NCBI GenBank assembly: GCA_021791755.1 | Contig: JAJYWA010000004.1 | Span: 1-58,589 of the forward strand | Direction: 5' to 3' | Length of the DNA: 58,589 bases | Source of the DNA: Actinomycetes bacterium | GTDB taxonomy: Bacteria > Actinomycetota > Acidimicrobiia > Acidimicrobiales > JAJZXF01 | Translations under genes and position numbers: made by a program | Shown here: positions 9,701 through 16,835 of the stretch, piece by piece | Numbering within the stretch: the first letter of the stretch is position 1 | Layout: every line of letters starts with the position of its first letter | Notes under the pieces: model-generated | The model's database searches: none | What the model was told of the DNA's origin: nothing | Seen by the model: the letters and a program-made list of their open reading frames with translations, nothing else

Positions 9701-10211
9701 GCCGCGCCAGCATGGGCGGCTCCAGCTGGCGTCCACGGTAGGAAGTGACTGGCAGCGGTTTCTTGATCTCGCAGGCCAGGGATCGCCAATCTGCCTCGAA
9801 CAGGCTATGTCGCTCGTACGGGGTGAAGCGTTTCAAGGCTTGAGAGCCATTGACTGGATCGTGCTCGAGGGCTTTGTCGCGAACATCGAGGCGCAGGTGG
9901 TCGATGTCGCGACAGGTCTTGCGGAGCACTTCTTAGGGGTGGGGGATGCATCTGGCGCCGAGTGGGCCGCGAGGCAGGGTCTCAGGATAAGCCACTACGA
10001 CGAGAGGCTATACCGAGTGCTCATGCGTGCAGCCGACGCTGCTGGCAACCCGGCGGGAGTGGAGAGGGTCATGGACGAACTGACGAGCCTTGTCGCCGAG
10101 GAGGTTGAACCTTACGACATGGTCCATCCGGAGACGGCTGCCCTTTATGCGCGCCTTGCCCGCGGTAGGAGGGCCCCGGCGTTTCAACAACGGGCTGCGC
10201 AACGCGCGTGA
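6723..10211 (+). CDS. Membrane LysM protein with C-terminal BTAD regulatory domain
   Basis: 1162 residues. N-terminal hydrophobic segments (about 10-40, 65-90 and 108-128) precede a disordered Ser/Thr/Pro linker. A LysM module (about 227-285; YTVQSGDTLWSIAARELHD) is followed by another Gly-rich membrane-like segment (about 355-375) and a large uncharacterised middle domain (about 390-700). A disordered linker then leads to a C-terminal domain with a wHTH-like start (VAVLGPVEIRGAERPTRRAG) and bacterial transcriptional activator (BTAD) helices (about 915-1150). GAGGAGG at 6705-6711 supports the ATG. Such LysM/BTAD proteins recur beside actinobacterial Tad loci, but I know of no established function. 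Membrane spans, a wall-binding module and a regulator-like module in one chain suggest coupling of envelope state to pilus assembly; that is inference. Confidence 0.75.
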   Translation: MTRLILPRRKLATILSAVGSLTVLSAVLCGSPILLVMVMPSPIPSRWPSPSDLASRALSPPAMHVWLSVLSVLAWLAWLWFLAVVTIEVVAAARGMKAPRVPGVRVGQNLARWLVGSIVLVVLLHAEGQCLTHGRVAAQREPASISAVLASSDVSTGPAVVMEVARTRSTVGGPSESFPAPRRHQGAPTDLSSDPEENGQSSVRAATTARTTASTTASEQKPQPKPGTYTVQSGDTLWSIAARELHDPLRWTEIARLNYARPQSNGGALTASHWLQRGWVLAMPHAEPASVGRAGSYQTVSNQAPHAVSSPSAPDVQDDRHGSGSTKDEIEGCSNTVVAGPQDTRAVGAPSGGGRGVPLVPIGGSLLGLGVVATLEHMRRAQQRHRGRGRSIRLPDAELLETERRLRSSDDRDASKLIACGLEVLGSSLAEHPEGATPAVIGARLSGTFLEIMVDSRCWSPRAVVQPFEARHGSGSWFVERRNLAVMANGAGGDRDRNRLKGAAFPSFVSFGRDPAGLVLANLEAAGSLAVSGPKELVVGTLAGMALELASSPWAYCADICLVGLGAKMPVLERITTFESVSQVIAHLEVRASDSEKLLKASGFSRCDFARICCGDADWEPTIVLCAQDLSRSEADELVEVVGDGSLGLAVVMATEESSARWTAEIIRGKLRIEPLGVTVHPQPLGEHDLGSICRLLDLAANVSDSGVPEPVEAYGSPSGPQGAAHHSSVGAPGSVGSGELNRATGSVRSDAESTYPTARLVRAVSGVFPQARRRAEVSAAPDPGTDCELEGISKATHMLAIIDDPGSLATRTPAQAQVQDQPTPDKPLQGEPAGGDQRDLGTPASCAPVSVCLATARARLPAGDLAGSLEDGGFGHERQTERTPEQSAPLPRGDGGGPLRASGRREAPARTDVEVEVAVLGPVEIRGAERPTRRAGATELVVYLAMHRSGVASDAWAAAIWPDRVMAPSSLHSTASEARRALGRSKSGQDHLPRQHGRLQLASTVGSDWQRFLDLAGQGSPICLEQAMSLVRGEAFQGLRAIDWIVLEGFVANIEAQVVDVATGLAEHFLGVGDASGAEWAARQGLRISHYDERLYRVLMRAADAAGNPAGVERVMDELTSLVAEEVEPYDMVHPETAALYARLARGRRAPAFQQRAAQRA

Positions 10212-10283
10212 TGCCCGAGCTGCCAGGTCCTCTCATGGCCGGCTGCGATCGGGAACGCCCGCGCCTGCGCTAAGGTCATCTGG

Positions 10284-10826
10284 ATGCTCATCAACGGCGT
10301 GCTTCGTGAGAAGATGGGCTTGCTGGATCTGCGGGTAGACTCGGCCTTCGACCGGCTCAGGGGGAAGCGAAGTCTGGATGTGCTCTTCTATGGCGCGTCA
10401 GCGATTGGCGACCATGGGGCCCTCTGGGTGCTGGTCTCTGTCCTGCGGGGCGTGCAACCCAAGCATCGCCTGCGTGCAAAGCGCACGATCGTTGCCGCTG
10501 GCATAGAGTCCGTCTTCGTGAACCTGCTCTTGAAGTCCCTGTTCAAGAGGAGTCGGCCATCAAACGATGGTCCGCACCCGCTCCCGTTGCGGATACCGCG
10601 AACCAGCAGCTTCCCGAGTGGGCACACCACTGCCGCCTTCTGTGCGGCGACGCTGCTTGCTGAAGGTGATCCCCTGTGGCCGGCGTACTATGCCATGGCA
10701 TCAGTGGTGGCCGCGAGCCGTATTCATGTTCGGCTTCACCATGCCTCGGACGTGCTTGCGGGTGTTGCTCTCGGCTCCGCGCTGGGGCGCATAGGCAGGC
10801 GGCTGGTCCCGCTGGAGCGCAGCTGA
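10284..10826 (+). CDS. PAP2-family membrane phosphatase
   Basis: 180-residue type 2 phosphatidic acid phosphatase homologue, expected to remove phosphate from a lipid phosphate or isoprenyl pyrophosphate at the membrane. All three catalytic motifs are visible: KSLFKRSRPS, FPSGHTTAAF and SRIHVRLHHASD, the last carrying the general His and Asp. Predicted helices flank them. It follows the LysM/BTAD gene by 72 nt on the same strand but looks like a separate unit. The specific substrate cannot be read from the sequence. Confidence 0.88.
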   Translation: MLINGVLREKMGLLDLRVDSAFDRLRGKRSLDVLFYGASAIGDHGALWVLVSVLRGVQPKHRLRAKRTIVAAGIESVFVNLLLKSLFKRSRPSNDGPHPLPLRIPRTSSFPSGHTTAAFCAATLLAEGDPLWPAYYAMASVVAASRIHVRLHHASDVLAGVALGSALGRIGRRLVPLERS

Positions 10827-10937
10827 ACAGGAGGTCTCCGTGCTATGGGGTGGACGTCGTGCCGCGAGGAGCCCTGACGTCCGAGGCGCGAAGGCCCGTG
10901 AGCGGCGCGGACCATATGAAGCAGTGTCCACGGCTGG

Positions 10938-11303
10938 TCAGGCGGGACCTCCCGTGATCATTAGGTCACGGAGGACGATCGCCCCGGAGCGCTCCACGTC
11001 ACGGGTGGCCGTGAGCAGGACGACGCCTCGAAGGTTAGCAATGCTCCGCAGTCGTTCCAGTGCGGTCGATCCAGGTTCTCTCGTAAGCTCCTCTTGGTAA
11101 CGGTGGGCGAAGTCGTCGAAACGGGCAGGTTCGTGTCCGTACCAGCGGCGAAGCTCGGTGCTCGGGGCGACGTCTGTCGCCCACTCGTCGAGATCAAGCG
11201 CGGCCTTCGTGATCCCGCGGGGCCAAAGCCGATCGACAAGCGCCCGGTGCTCTGTGAGGCGGCGCCCGGGGTCCTTGTAGACTCTTACGACCTCGATGTC
11301 CAT
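10938..11303 (-). CDS. DUF488 (YeaO-like) protein
   Basis: 121-residue cytosolic protein of the DUF488 family. Diagnostic segments are VYKDPG near the start, VDRLWPRGITK, WYGHEPARFDDFAHRY and LLTATRDVERSGAIVL. No biochemical role is established for the family. It is convergent with the PAP2 gene and stands alone. Its length matches the family norm, so it looks complete. Confidence 0.88.
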   Translation of the reverse strand: MDIEVVRVYKDPGRRLTEHRALVDRLWPRGITKAALDLDEWATDVAPSTELRRWYGHEPARFDDFAHRYQEELTREPGSTALERLRSIANLRGVVLLTATRDVERSGAIVLRDLMITGGPA

Positions 11304-11682
11304 CCAGCCTCAGGCGACCCTTGTCCCGCCCGGAAACCGAGGGCAGCTACGCGTGGTCGTTGTCATCTCCACGACCAGAATACCCTCTCGCAGACCCTCG
11401 CACATTCAAACGCCGTCGACCAGGTTGAGCAATGCCGCGCCGAGGTATGGCTCAGGCCCGTGAACGCCACACAGAGCGTCTCACGCTGTGGCGACCGTAA
11501 GTACTCGGTGAACCAGGAGGTGGCTCAGGCCGCATGGGTCGGGATCTGGTGCGACGAGCGCTTGGGGGAATGGCTCAACACTTCAATATCGCCCGGCTCG
11601 TCAGGCGAGACAGAGGTCTGTACTTTCGGGCGTCGACCGGAAAGCTCCCGCCAGGTGGCTGGTGGCTCCGCCCCCTCAGGCC
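11304..11682. other. Intergenic region with one possible small ORF
   Basis: This 379-base stretch has no gene I can assign. A possible plus-strand ORF runs from ATG 11534 to TAG 11705-11707 (57 residues, very Arg-rich, with WW and Pro-Leu-Arg repeats). It has AGGAGG 13 bases before its ATG and overlaps the convergent coiled-coil gene by about 25 bases. It resembles no family I recognise and may be chance. Confidence 0.3.
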
Positions 11683-12495
11683 TCAGGCGGCGTGGCGGGT
11701 CGCATAGAAAACCGCGAGCACAGAGCCGAGTGGTAGCTCCTTTGGTATCGTACGGCCAATCACGACGGGAATCGCAGGCACGCCAGTCGCCATTGATATA
11801 GCGTGCGCCCTCTTTGCGGCCCTCTCCACGTCATGAGCGTCGACTGTGATCGACGCCTCCGCCACGACGTAGACGCGTTCGTGCGTGTCGCGTCTTTCGG
11901 CCTCGACGATCATGTTGGCAACAAGAGCGTCTCTGCAGTTGTCCTCGGTGATACGACCGTCCTCGACGGCTGCATCGAACAGCTCGATCAATGATTCTTT
12001 ATCGGACTTCACCACTCGGCGAAAACCCGGTCCCGTGCGGGAAAGAATCGCTTGTAGATTAGTCTCTGCACGCCTCTCGTACTCGCTGCCCTGCAAGTCG
12101 CCGACCTGGTTCTCCAAGTTGCCGACCTGGCCCTGCAAGTTGCCGACCTGGCCCTCCAAGTTGCCGACCTGGCCCTGCAAGTTGCCGACCTGGCCCTGCA
12201 GGCGGTCGAAGCGCCGATTGGCGGTGTCCATGAACTTGTGAAGGGTTGCCTCCGTGCGTTGCTGTGCTGCTGCGAGCTCTTCTACGCGAGCCTCCGTGCG
12301 TTGCTGTGCTGCTGCGAGCTCCTCTACGCGAACTGCGAGCTGGTCTACGCGAGCCGTGAGCTCCTCCACGCGAACTGCGAGCTTTCCGACTATTGATGGC
12401 AGCTCCAACATCTCGTCTCCGAGCAGAGCCGCGCGGAGAGCAGCCTTGAGCCCTGGGTCGTTCTCGACCTCCCGGATGATGCCGATCGTGTCCAT
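11683..12495 (-). CDS. Heptad-repeat coiled-coil protein with nuclease-like C-terminal domain
   Basis: 270 residues. After a short N-terminal domain (1-38) comes a long coiled coil (about 40-135) built of obvious internal repeats: two copies of VEELAAAQQRTEA, then a run of 7-residue units of the type GNLQGQV, GNLEGQV, GNLENQV. The C-terminal part (about 150-270) contains ITVDAHDVERAAKRAHAI and IPVVIG, resembling the DUF3782-like group often related to PD-(D/E)XK nuclease folds; I cannot confirm a complete active site. Function unknown. The ribosome site GAGGTAGGA overlaps the stop of a 43-residue ORF upstream, suggesting an operon. Confidence 0.65.
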   Translation of the reverse strand: MDTIGIIREVENDPGLKAALRAALLGDEMLELPSIVGKLAVRVEELTARVDQLAVRVEELAAAQQRTEARVEELAAAQQRTEATLHKFMDTANRRFDRLQGQVGNLQGQVGNLEGQVGNLQGQVGNLENQVGDLQGSEYERRAETNLQAILSRTGPGFRRVVKSDKESLIELFDAAVEDGRITEDNCRDALVANMIVEAERRDTHERVYVVAEASITVDAHDVERAAKRAHAISMATGVPAIPVVIGRTIPKELPLGSVLAVFYATRHAA

Positions 12496-12509
12496 GTCTG
12501 TATCCTACC

Positions 12510-12641
12510 TCATCTGCTGTCTTTGATTGATGTCTCTAGTGCCTTCACATAGTACCACATGGGATTGCCCGCTCCATCGGTGCTCTCAATGCCATCTCTG
12601 ATCACTCTGGCAAGCATTCGGTTGATTATCTCCTTCTTCAT
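12510..12641 (-). CDS. 43-residue ORF upstream of the coiled-coil gene
   Basis: ATG at 12641-12639, TGA at 12512-12510, 14 bases before the coiled-coil gene. The product starts MKKEIINRMLARVIRDGIES and ends WYYVKALETSIKDSR. This is protein-like composition with little of the Arg/Pro excess of shadow frames in this GC-rich DNA, and the stop codon lies inside the next gene's ribosome site. No motif recognised. It could be a genuine small partner of the coiled-coil protein or the tail of a decayed longer gene, since the frame stays open for some distance upstream of the ATG. Confidence 0.45.
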   Translation of the reverse strand: MKKEIINRMLARVIRDGIESTDGAGNPMWYYVKALETSIKDSR

Positions 12642-13193
12642 GCCGGTTTGTCCCGACTTGGTGGAATTGGAATGGTGGTTCTCCGCCTCGGGCGCCCTGT
12701 TGGTTTGCGTCGGACTTCGTGACAGTGATCGGGCTTGGGATCGACCAGCGCCCGCGGGTCTTCACGACCAGTGGAGGAGCATTCGATCAAGGGCGATCCA
12801 GACGGTGGGGCCGGCCGTGCCGGGAGGTGACCGTAATCGAGGCTGCGGAGCGCTGGCGCGCGGACCAGGGTGCCATGATGCGGTCCGCACGGTGGCGAAG
12901 GAGGGCGCGCTCAAGGCGTTGACGAGCTCTCGCCCGGGGCCGAGTCAAAGCAGCCACCAAGAAGACGCAGGTCGGCGCTGACCAAGGCCGCTGGCGACTC
13001 TTGCCGCCATGAGCCGCTTGCCACTACCTGTGTGATCATAGACTCTAGCGTGGCTATCGGTTCCGTGCGCCTGCGTGTCGTGGTGAAAACGCTCAGCGAT
13101 CCGCTGGCGGCTTTCCTTCGGCGGGGTGGCCAACTGCTGGAGCATCTATGAGCGATACAGAGCGCATGGATGTACGTCTGGTAGAGTGTTGTC
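12642..13193. other. Gene-poor region before the IS607 element
   Basis: No convincing gene in these 552 bases. A plus-strand frame near 12719 begins MTVIGLGIDQ, faintly like the start of IS110-type transposases, but it soon becomes Arg/Trp-rich and shows no catalytic motif. Around 13045-13150 another frame gives a short protein-like end (KTLSDPLAAFLRRGGQLLEHL). Together with the adjacent IS this suggests old, eroded mobile-element debris. Confidence 0.35.
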
Positions 13194-13811
13194 GTGAACC
13201 TGACACAGTGGGCCCGATCACAAGGTGTGCATCCGCAGACCGCCTACCGGTGGTTTCGCAACGGGACCCTGCCTGTCCCGGCAGTCAGAGTAAATGCTCG
13301 CACGGTTCTGATATCCACCGAGACCATTCGGGACACTGACCGCCAAGCGCTCGGTCTCTACGCGAGGGTCTCCTCTCATGACCAGAGAGGTGACCTGGAC
13401 CGCCAGGTGGCGCGTCTGTCGGAGTGGGCGGCCAAGGAAGGCCATGTCGTCGTTCGCGTCGAGGCCGAGGTCGGCTCGGGGATGAACGGCTCACGGGCGA
13501 AGCTGCGGAGGCTGCTCGCAGATCCCAAGGTGACGACCGTCGTCGTCGAGCGCCGTGACCGTCTTGCCCGCATGAACGCAGAGTTGGTGGAAGCAGCCCT
13601 GGGCGCCCACGGGCGCCGCCTGGTGGTCCTCGACGAAGAAGAGATCGACGACGACCTGGTGAGAGACATGACCGAGGCGCTAACCAGCTTCTGCGCTCGG
13701 CTCTACGGCCCTCGTTCGGCGCGCAACCGGGCCATCAAGGCGCTCAACTGCGCCAAGCACGACGTTGGACCGGCGGCGCTGTCTGAGCCTAGTGGGAAAC
13801 TTTGTAGATGA
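13194..13811 (+). CDS. tnpA: IS607 serine recombinase TnpA
   Basis: 205 residues. A MerR-like helix-turn-helix (about 1-45; WARSQGVHPQTAYRWFRNG) is followed by a small serine-recombinase catalytic domain (about 50-190). The nucleophile lies in LYARVSSHDQ, with DRQVARL, VVVERRDRLAR and TEALTSFCARLYGPRSARNR downstream. GTG start. The order HTH then catalytic domain is diagnostic of IS607 transposases. The last 20 residues depart from the usual ending, which may reflect decay at the junction with tnpB, but the catalytic core reads through without interruption. Confidence 0.9.
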   Translation: MNLTQWARSQGVHPQTAYRWFRNGTLPVPAVRVNARTVLISTETIRDTDRQALGLYARVSSHDQRGDLDRQVARLSEWAAKEGHVVVRVEAEVGSGMNGSRAKLRRLLADPKVTTVVVERRDRLARMNAELVEAALGAHGRRLVVLDEEEIDDDLVRDMTEALTSFCARLYGPRSARNRAIKALNCAKHDVGPAALSEPSGKLCR

Positions 13812-15437
13812 GCAGGCGTGGACCGGCGTTGCGCACGCTGGCCGAGACCTTCGTGGTCGCTCCTCCTCGTGGGGCGCGGGTGCGCGCCCGCCTGTTCGTC
13901 AGCGATGCCGACGATGGTGTCCTCGAGGCGCTCGGGGCCCATCTCGGGCGCCTGGCATCGAAGGACCTGTCCCGGCGAGCGGCCGAGGGCGCTCTCGGGG
14001 CCAAGGCCAGAGCGGAGTCGCGCCCGGGGCCGCAAACGAGAGCTCACGGCCAAGTCGAGCTCTCGCTGGGCGGGGGCGATCACCAGGTACAGTGCGGACG
14101 CCTACGGCCTCGCCAAGCGCAACCTCGTCACCGAGCGAAAGTCGCTCATGGCGCGAGTCGCGAAGATCAAGGGCCGGGTGTCGCTCGCCCCGGGTGAGAC
14201 CAAGGGCAAGCGCCACGGCTGTGGGAGCGCTGCCGAGCGCTTCGAGAGGCAGATGCGCCGCCAGGCGCGCTCCGCCCGCCTGGCAGTGGTGGAGGCCTAA
14301 CTGTCCTCCGGGCATCTCCGCATCCGCCGGGGCGGCAAGCGCCTGGCCCGGAACTGCCAATACCTCTAAGCCGCAGTTCAGACCGCTGAGCAGTGGCGGT
14401 CCGAGTGGACCGCTGAGCGGTTCTTCGTCGCCGCTGACAGAGAGGCGGACAAGGCGTGGGGCAACGAGACCATCCGCTGGCGCCACGTCGAGGGGTGGTG
14501 GAGGGATCAAGCTGCCGGCGCTGCTCGCCAGCCTCGCCAACCGACCGCACGGGCGCTACCGCATCTCCTGCGCTCTCTCCTGGTCGCATCGCGGAGACGA
14601 GGTGGTCGCTCAGGCGATCAGCGGAGCCATCCGTTACGACATCCATCTGGATCCGGACAAGGACCGTTGGCGCTCCGACGCTTCCTGGAAGACCAATGCC
14701 GTGGCTCTCATCATCCTGGCCCAGCTCCGGCGCGGACCGGTGGTGGCGCGGTCGACCTGAACGTCGGGCGCCTCGCCGTGGCGGTCCTCGACCCTTCTGG
14801 AGACACGGTGGGGGCGCCGGCGACGATTCCCCTCGTCACAGACGGGCTCCCGTCTTCTACCCGCGACGCCAGGATCAGTGACGCCATCTCCCAGGTGCTC
14901 GCCATCGCCAATGGGCGCGATGCCGGATCGGTCGTGATCGAAGACCTCTCCTTCGACGCCTCACGCTCCGAGGGCCGGGAGCACACCGGCAACCGCCCCT
15001 CGAGGGGTAAGAGGGGCAAGACCTTCTGCTGGCGCATCTCCGGCCTGCCGACCGCCAAGCTGCGCGACCGGCTCACCCAGATGGCCGCCAACGCCGGGGT
15101 GGCGGTCATCGCCGTCGGCCCTGCCTATACCTCGAAGCGGGGCGCCGAGCACTGGCTCGCTCCACTACGAGAGCAACACCCGCACCAAGACCTGACCGGT
15201 CATCACGCAGCAGCGGTGGCGATCGGCAGACGCGGGTTCAGACAGCGACTCCGGAGACGGGGCAGGAGCGCTTGGACCTCACCAGAGGATGGGGGACGAG
15301 ACACTGCGAGTGTCTCCGAAGGAGACCATGCCGGTGAGCTCTACCGGCCTGGTCGAGCCCGTAGCGCCCAGGGGCCCGAAGCAAATGCAGAGCGCGAGGC
15401 TGGGATCGAATGGCCTGTCGCCGGCAGGCTGAGGTAA
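13808..15437 (+). pseudogene. tnpB: Decayed tnpB-like gene of the IS607 element
   Basis: Recognisable TnpB pieces lie in different frames. An N-terminal segment (13808-about 14010; FVSDADDGVLEALGAHLGRL) is followed by one in another frame (about 14020-14300; WAGAITRYSADAYGLAKRNL) ending at a TAA. The same frame then reads LSSGHLRIRRGGKRLARN and hits a second stop near 14368. A further frame supplies 14510-14750 (KLPALLASLANRPHGRYRIS). The RuvC-like part is in yet another frame (14750-15240: DLNVGRLAVAVLDPSG with the first Asp, SVVIEDLSFD with the Glu, and GHHAAAVAIGRR). At least three frameshifts and two stops make an active nuclease impossible from this copy. The tail beyond about 15240 runs into the hairpin region. 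Confidence 0.8.
15298..15347 (+). ncRNA. Hairpin cluster at the tnpB 3' end, omega/reRNA scaffold candidate
   Basis: Three hairpins in 50 bases: GAGACACT-GCG-AGTGTCTC (15298-15316, 8-bp stem); TCTCC-GAA-GGAGA (15313-15325), which shares bases with the first and so would alternate with it; and CCGGT-GAGCTCT-ACCGG (15331-15347). TnpB nucleases use a guide RNA whose scaffold overlaps the 3' end of tnpB and the right end of the element, which is where this cluster lies. The structure is seen in the sequence; the RNA identity is inference. Confidence 0.4.
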
Positions 15438-15512
15438 GGCGCCCGTAAGACCGCAGCGCTCACCGGGAGCGGAGGGGCCCAGGAGACCCAGGACCGTTCG
15501 GGGCCTCCTATT

Positions 15513-15533
15513 GAGCGAATATCATGATCGCTC
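15513..15533 (-). terminator. Hairpin just past the serine-hydrolase stop
   Basis: Inverted repeat GAGCGA (15513-15518) and TCGCTC (15528-15533) with a 9-base loop, five bases beyond the stop of the minus-strand gene. No run of T follows, so intrinsic termination is only possible, not shown. It could also belong to the right end of the IS. Confidence 0.3.
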
Positions 15534-15538
15534 AGTGG

Positions 15539-16438
15539 TTAGGAACGGTATGCCTCTTGGTCCTGGTGATGCTCGGGGTTGAGCAGTCGGGTCTCGGCGA
15601 GGTTTTCGGTGAGGACTGCGTCAGCGAGCCGTGGCCACCGCAGCGCTGCCCACGCACCGAAGTCGTGGTCGCTCAATGACACGCATGCAAGGTTTCTGTC
15701 AGGGTCCACCCAGATGAAGCTGCCTGAACGACCGAAGTGGCCGAAGGTGCTCTCCGAGCAGAGACCACCGGTCCAGTGAGGGTGCTTGCTGTCTCGGATC
15801 TCGAGTCCTAATCCCCAGTCGTTGGGCGACTGATGCCCGAACCCGGGCAGGACGCCGCTCAAGCCTGGGAACGCTACCCGTGTCGCCTCGGCAAGGGTAG
15901 CTGGAGCGATGGCCTGGGGGGACAAGAGCTCTCGTGCCAGTAGCGCAAGATCTGCGAGGGGGCCTGACATTCCTGACGCCGGGGACCCTTCGAGCGTGGT
16001 GGACGTCATCCCGAGTGGTGAGAGCACAGCCTCGTCGAGGTATACGCCGAAGGGTACGCCGGATTGGGTGGCTACGTGCCTCGCGAGGAGATCGAAACCG
16101 AAGTTCGAGTAGATGCGCCTCCGACCCGGCGCCGAGAGGACCCGATCGTCGTCGGTCGCGAGGCCGGATGCGTGCGCAAGGAGGTGCCTGACGGTAGAGC
16201 CTGGCGGGCCGCACGGTTCATCCAGGTCTACAGTTCCTTCCTCGGAGGCGACGAGGACTGCGAGCGCTGTGGCGACCTTCGTCACCGAGGCCCACCTCAG
16301 CGGGACGTCCATAGAACCCTCCCAGTCGATGACGCGTGGCTCGCCTTCATGCGCTGACACGACAGCCGCTGCCACTGTGGTCGCTGGCCAGGTTTTCACC
16401 TGGTCGAGGGCCCGTGCGACGTTTATCACCAGCTTCAC
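15539..16438 (-). CDS. Serine beta-lactamase-like (class C/esterase fold) hydrolase
   Basis: 299 residues of the beta-lactamase/transpeptidase-like superfamily. Seen: the SxxK tetrad WASVTK (Ser51, Lys54), YSN at about 110-112 (IYSNFGFDLLARH), and HFGRSG (about 234-239) in place of the KTG box. HLLAHASGLATDDDR is the usual class C/esterase region. There is no clear signal peptide, so a cytoplasmic esterase or peptidase-like hydrolase is at least as likely as a secreted antibiotic-resistance enzyme. It is transcribed toward the IS element and is divergent from the small membrane-protein gene at 16656. Confidence 0.8.
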   Translation of the reverse strand: MKLVINVARALDQVKTWPATTVAAAVVSAHEGEPRVIDWEGSMDVPLRWASVTKVATALAVLVASEEGTVDLDEPCGPPGSTVRHLLAHASGLATDDDRVLSAPGRRRIYSNFGFDLLARHVATQSGVPFGVYLDEAVLSPLGMTSTTLEGSPASGMSGPLADLALLARELLSPQAIAPATLAEATRVAFPGLSGVLPGFGHQSPNDWGLGLEIRDSKHPHWTGGLCSESTFGHFGRSGSFIWVDPDRNLACVSLSDHDFGAWAALRWPRLADAVLTENLAETRLLNPEHHQDQEAYRS

Positions 16439-16655
16439 TCTAGCGGTGAGCCGGGCCTGGGCAAGGGAGCGCGGGCGAAGCTGGGATGGTGCGTGGGCAA
16501 CGGTGCGGCCGTCGGTTGCGCGCGGTCAGCGATCTGAGCGCGCAGTTCGGTGCCGATGCGGTAGTGCCATCAGCACGTGCCCGCGGTATGGTGGGCAAAG
16601 GCGACTGCAACGGCATGAGATGCGAGGTGACGACTGCGATGAAGCCGTGGTGGAG

Positions 16656-16826
16656 ATGAGCTCGAAGCTGAAGAGTGTGGGACGACAAGTGGCGAGCAAG
16701 CCGAGGCTGATCGGACTTGGGGTCTGGATCACCGCGTACGTACTGGGTGCAATGGGAATCGAGGCATTGCTGCGGCGCCGGAAGAGAGTGGCGGGTACGC
16801 GCGATGATCGCCAGTCGGAACGATAG
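16656..16826 (+). CDS. Small single-span membrane protein
   Basis: 56 residues: a basic N-terminus (MSSKLKSVGRQVASKPRL), one hydrophobic segment (IGLGVWITAYVLGAMGIEAL) and a strongly basic tail (RRRKR). It ends 9 bases before the next gene on the same strand. Short proteins with a YVLGxxxG helix and basic flanks are common in Actinomycetota; function unknown. The frame is open upstream, so the start is a choice (purines GTGGAG precede the ATG). Confidence 0.45.
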   Translation: MSSKLKSVGRQVASKPRLIGLGVWITAYVLGAMGIEALLRRRKRVAGTRDDRQSER

Positions 16827-16835
16827 GCTCCTAGC

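Larger units (their letters stand above)
13194..15440 (+). mobile_element. IS607-family element, tnpA intact, tnpB decayed
   Basis: A serine-recombinase tnpA is followed, with a 4-nt overlap, by remnants of a tnpB-like gene, the standard IS607 order. IS607 elements lack terminal inverted repeats, so ends cannot be fixed by eye. The left end must lie upstream of 13194. The right end probably lies beyond the hairpin cluster at 15298-15347 and before the serine-hydrolase gene ending at 15539. The element separates the coiled-coil gene from the serine-hydrolase gene. Confidence 0.75.

Noticed and set aside
12719-12922. Frame starting MTVIGLGIDQ, faintly like an IS110 transposase N-terminus
   Set aside because: Only about ten residues resemble the family and no catalytic DEDD positions follow.
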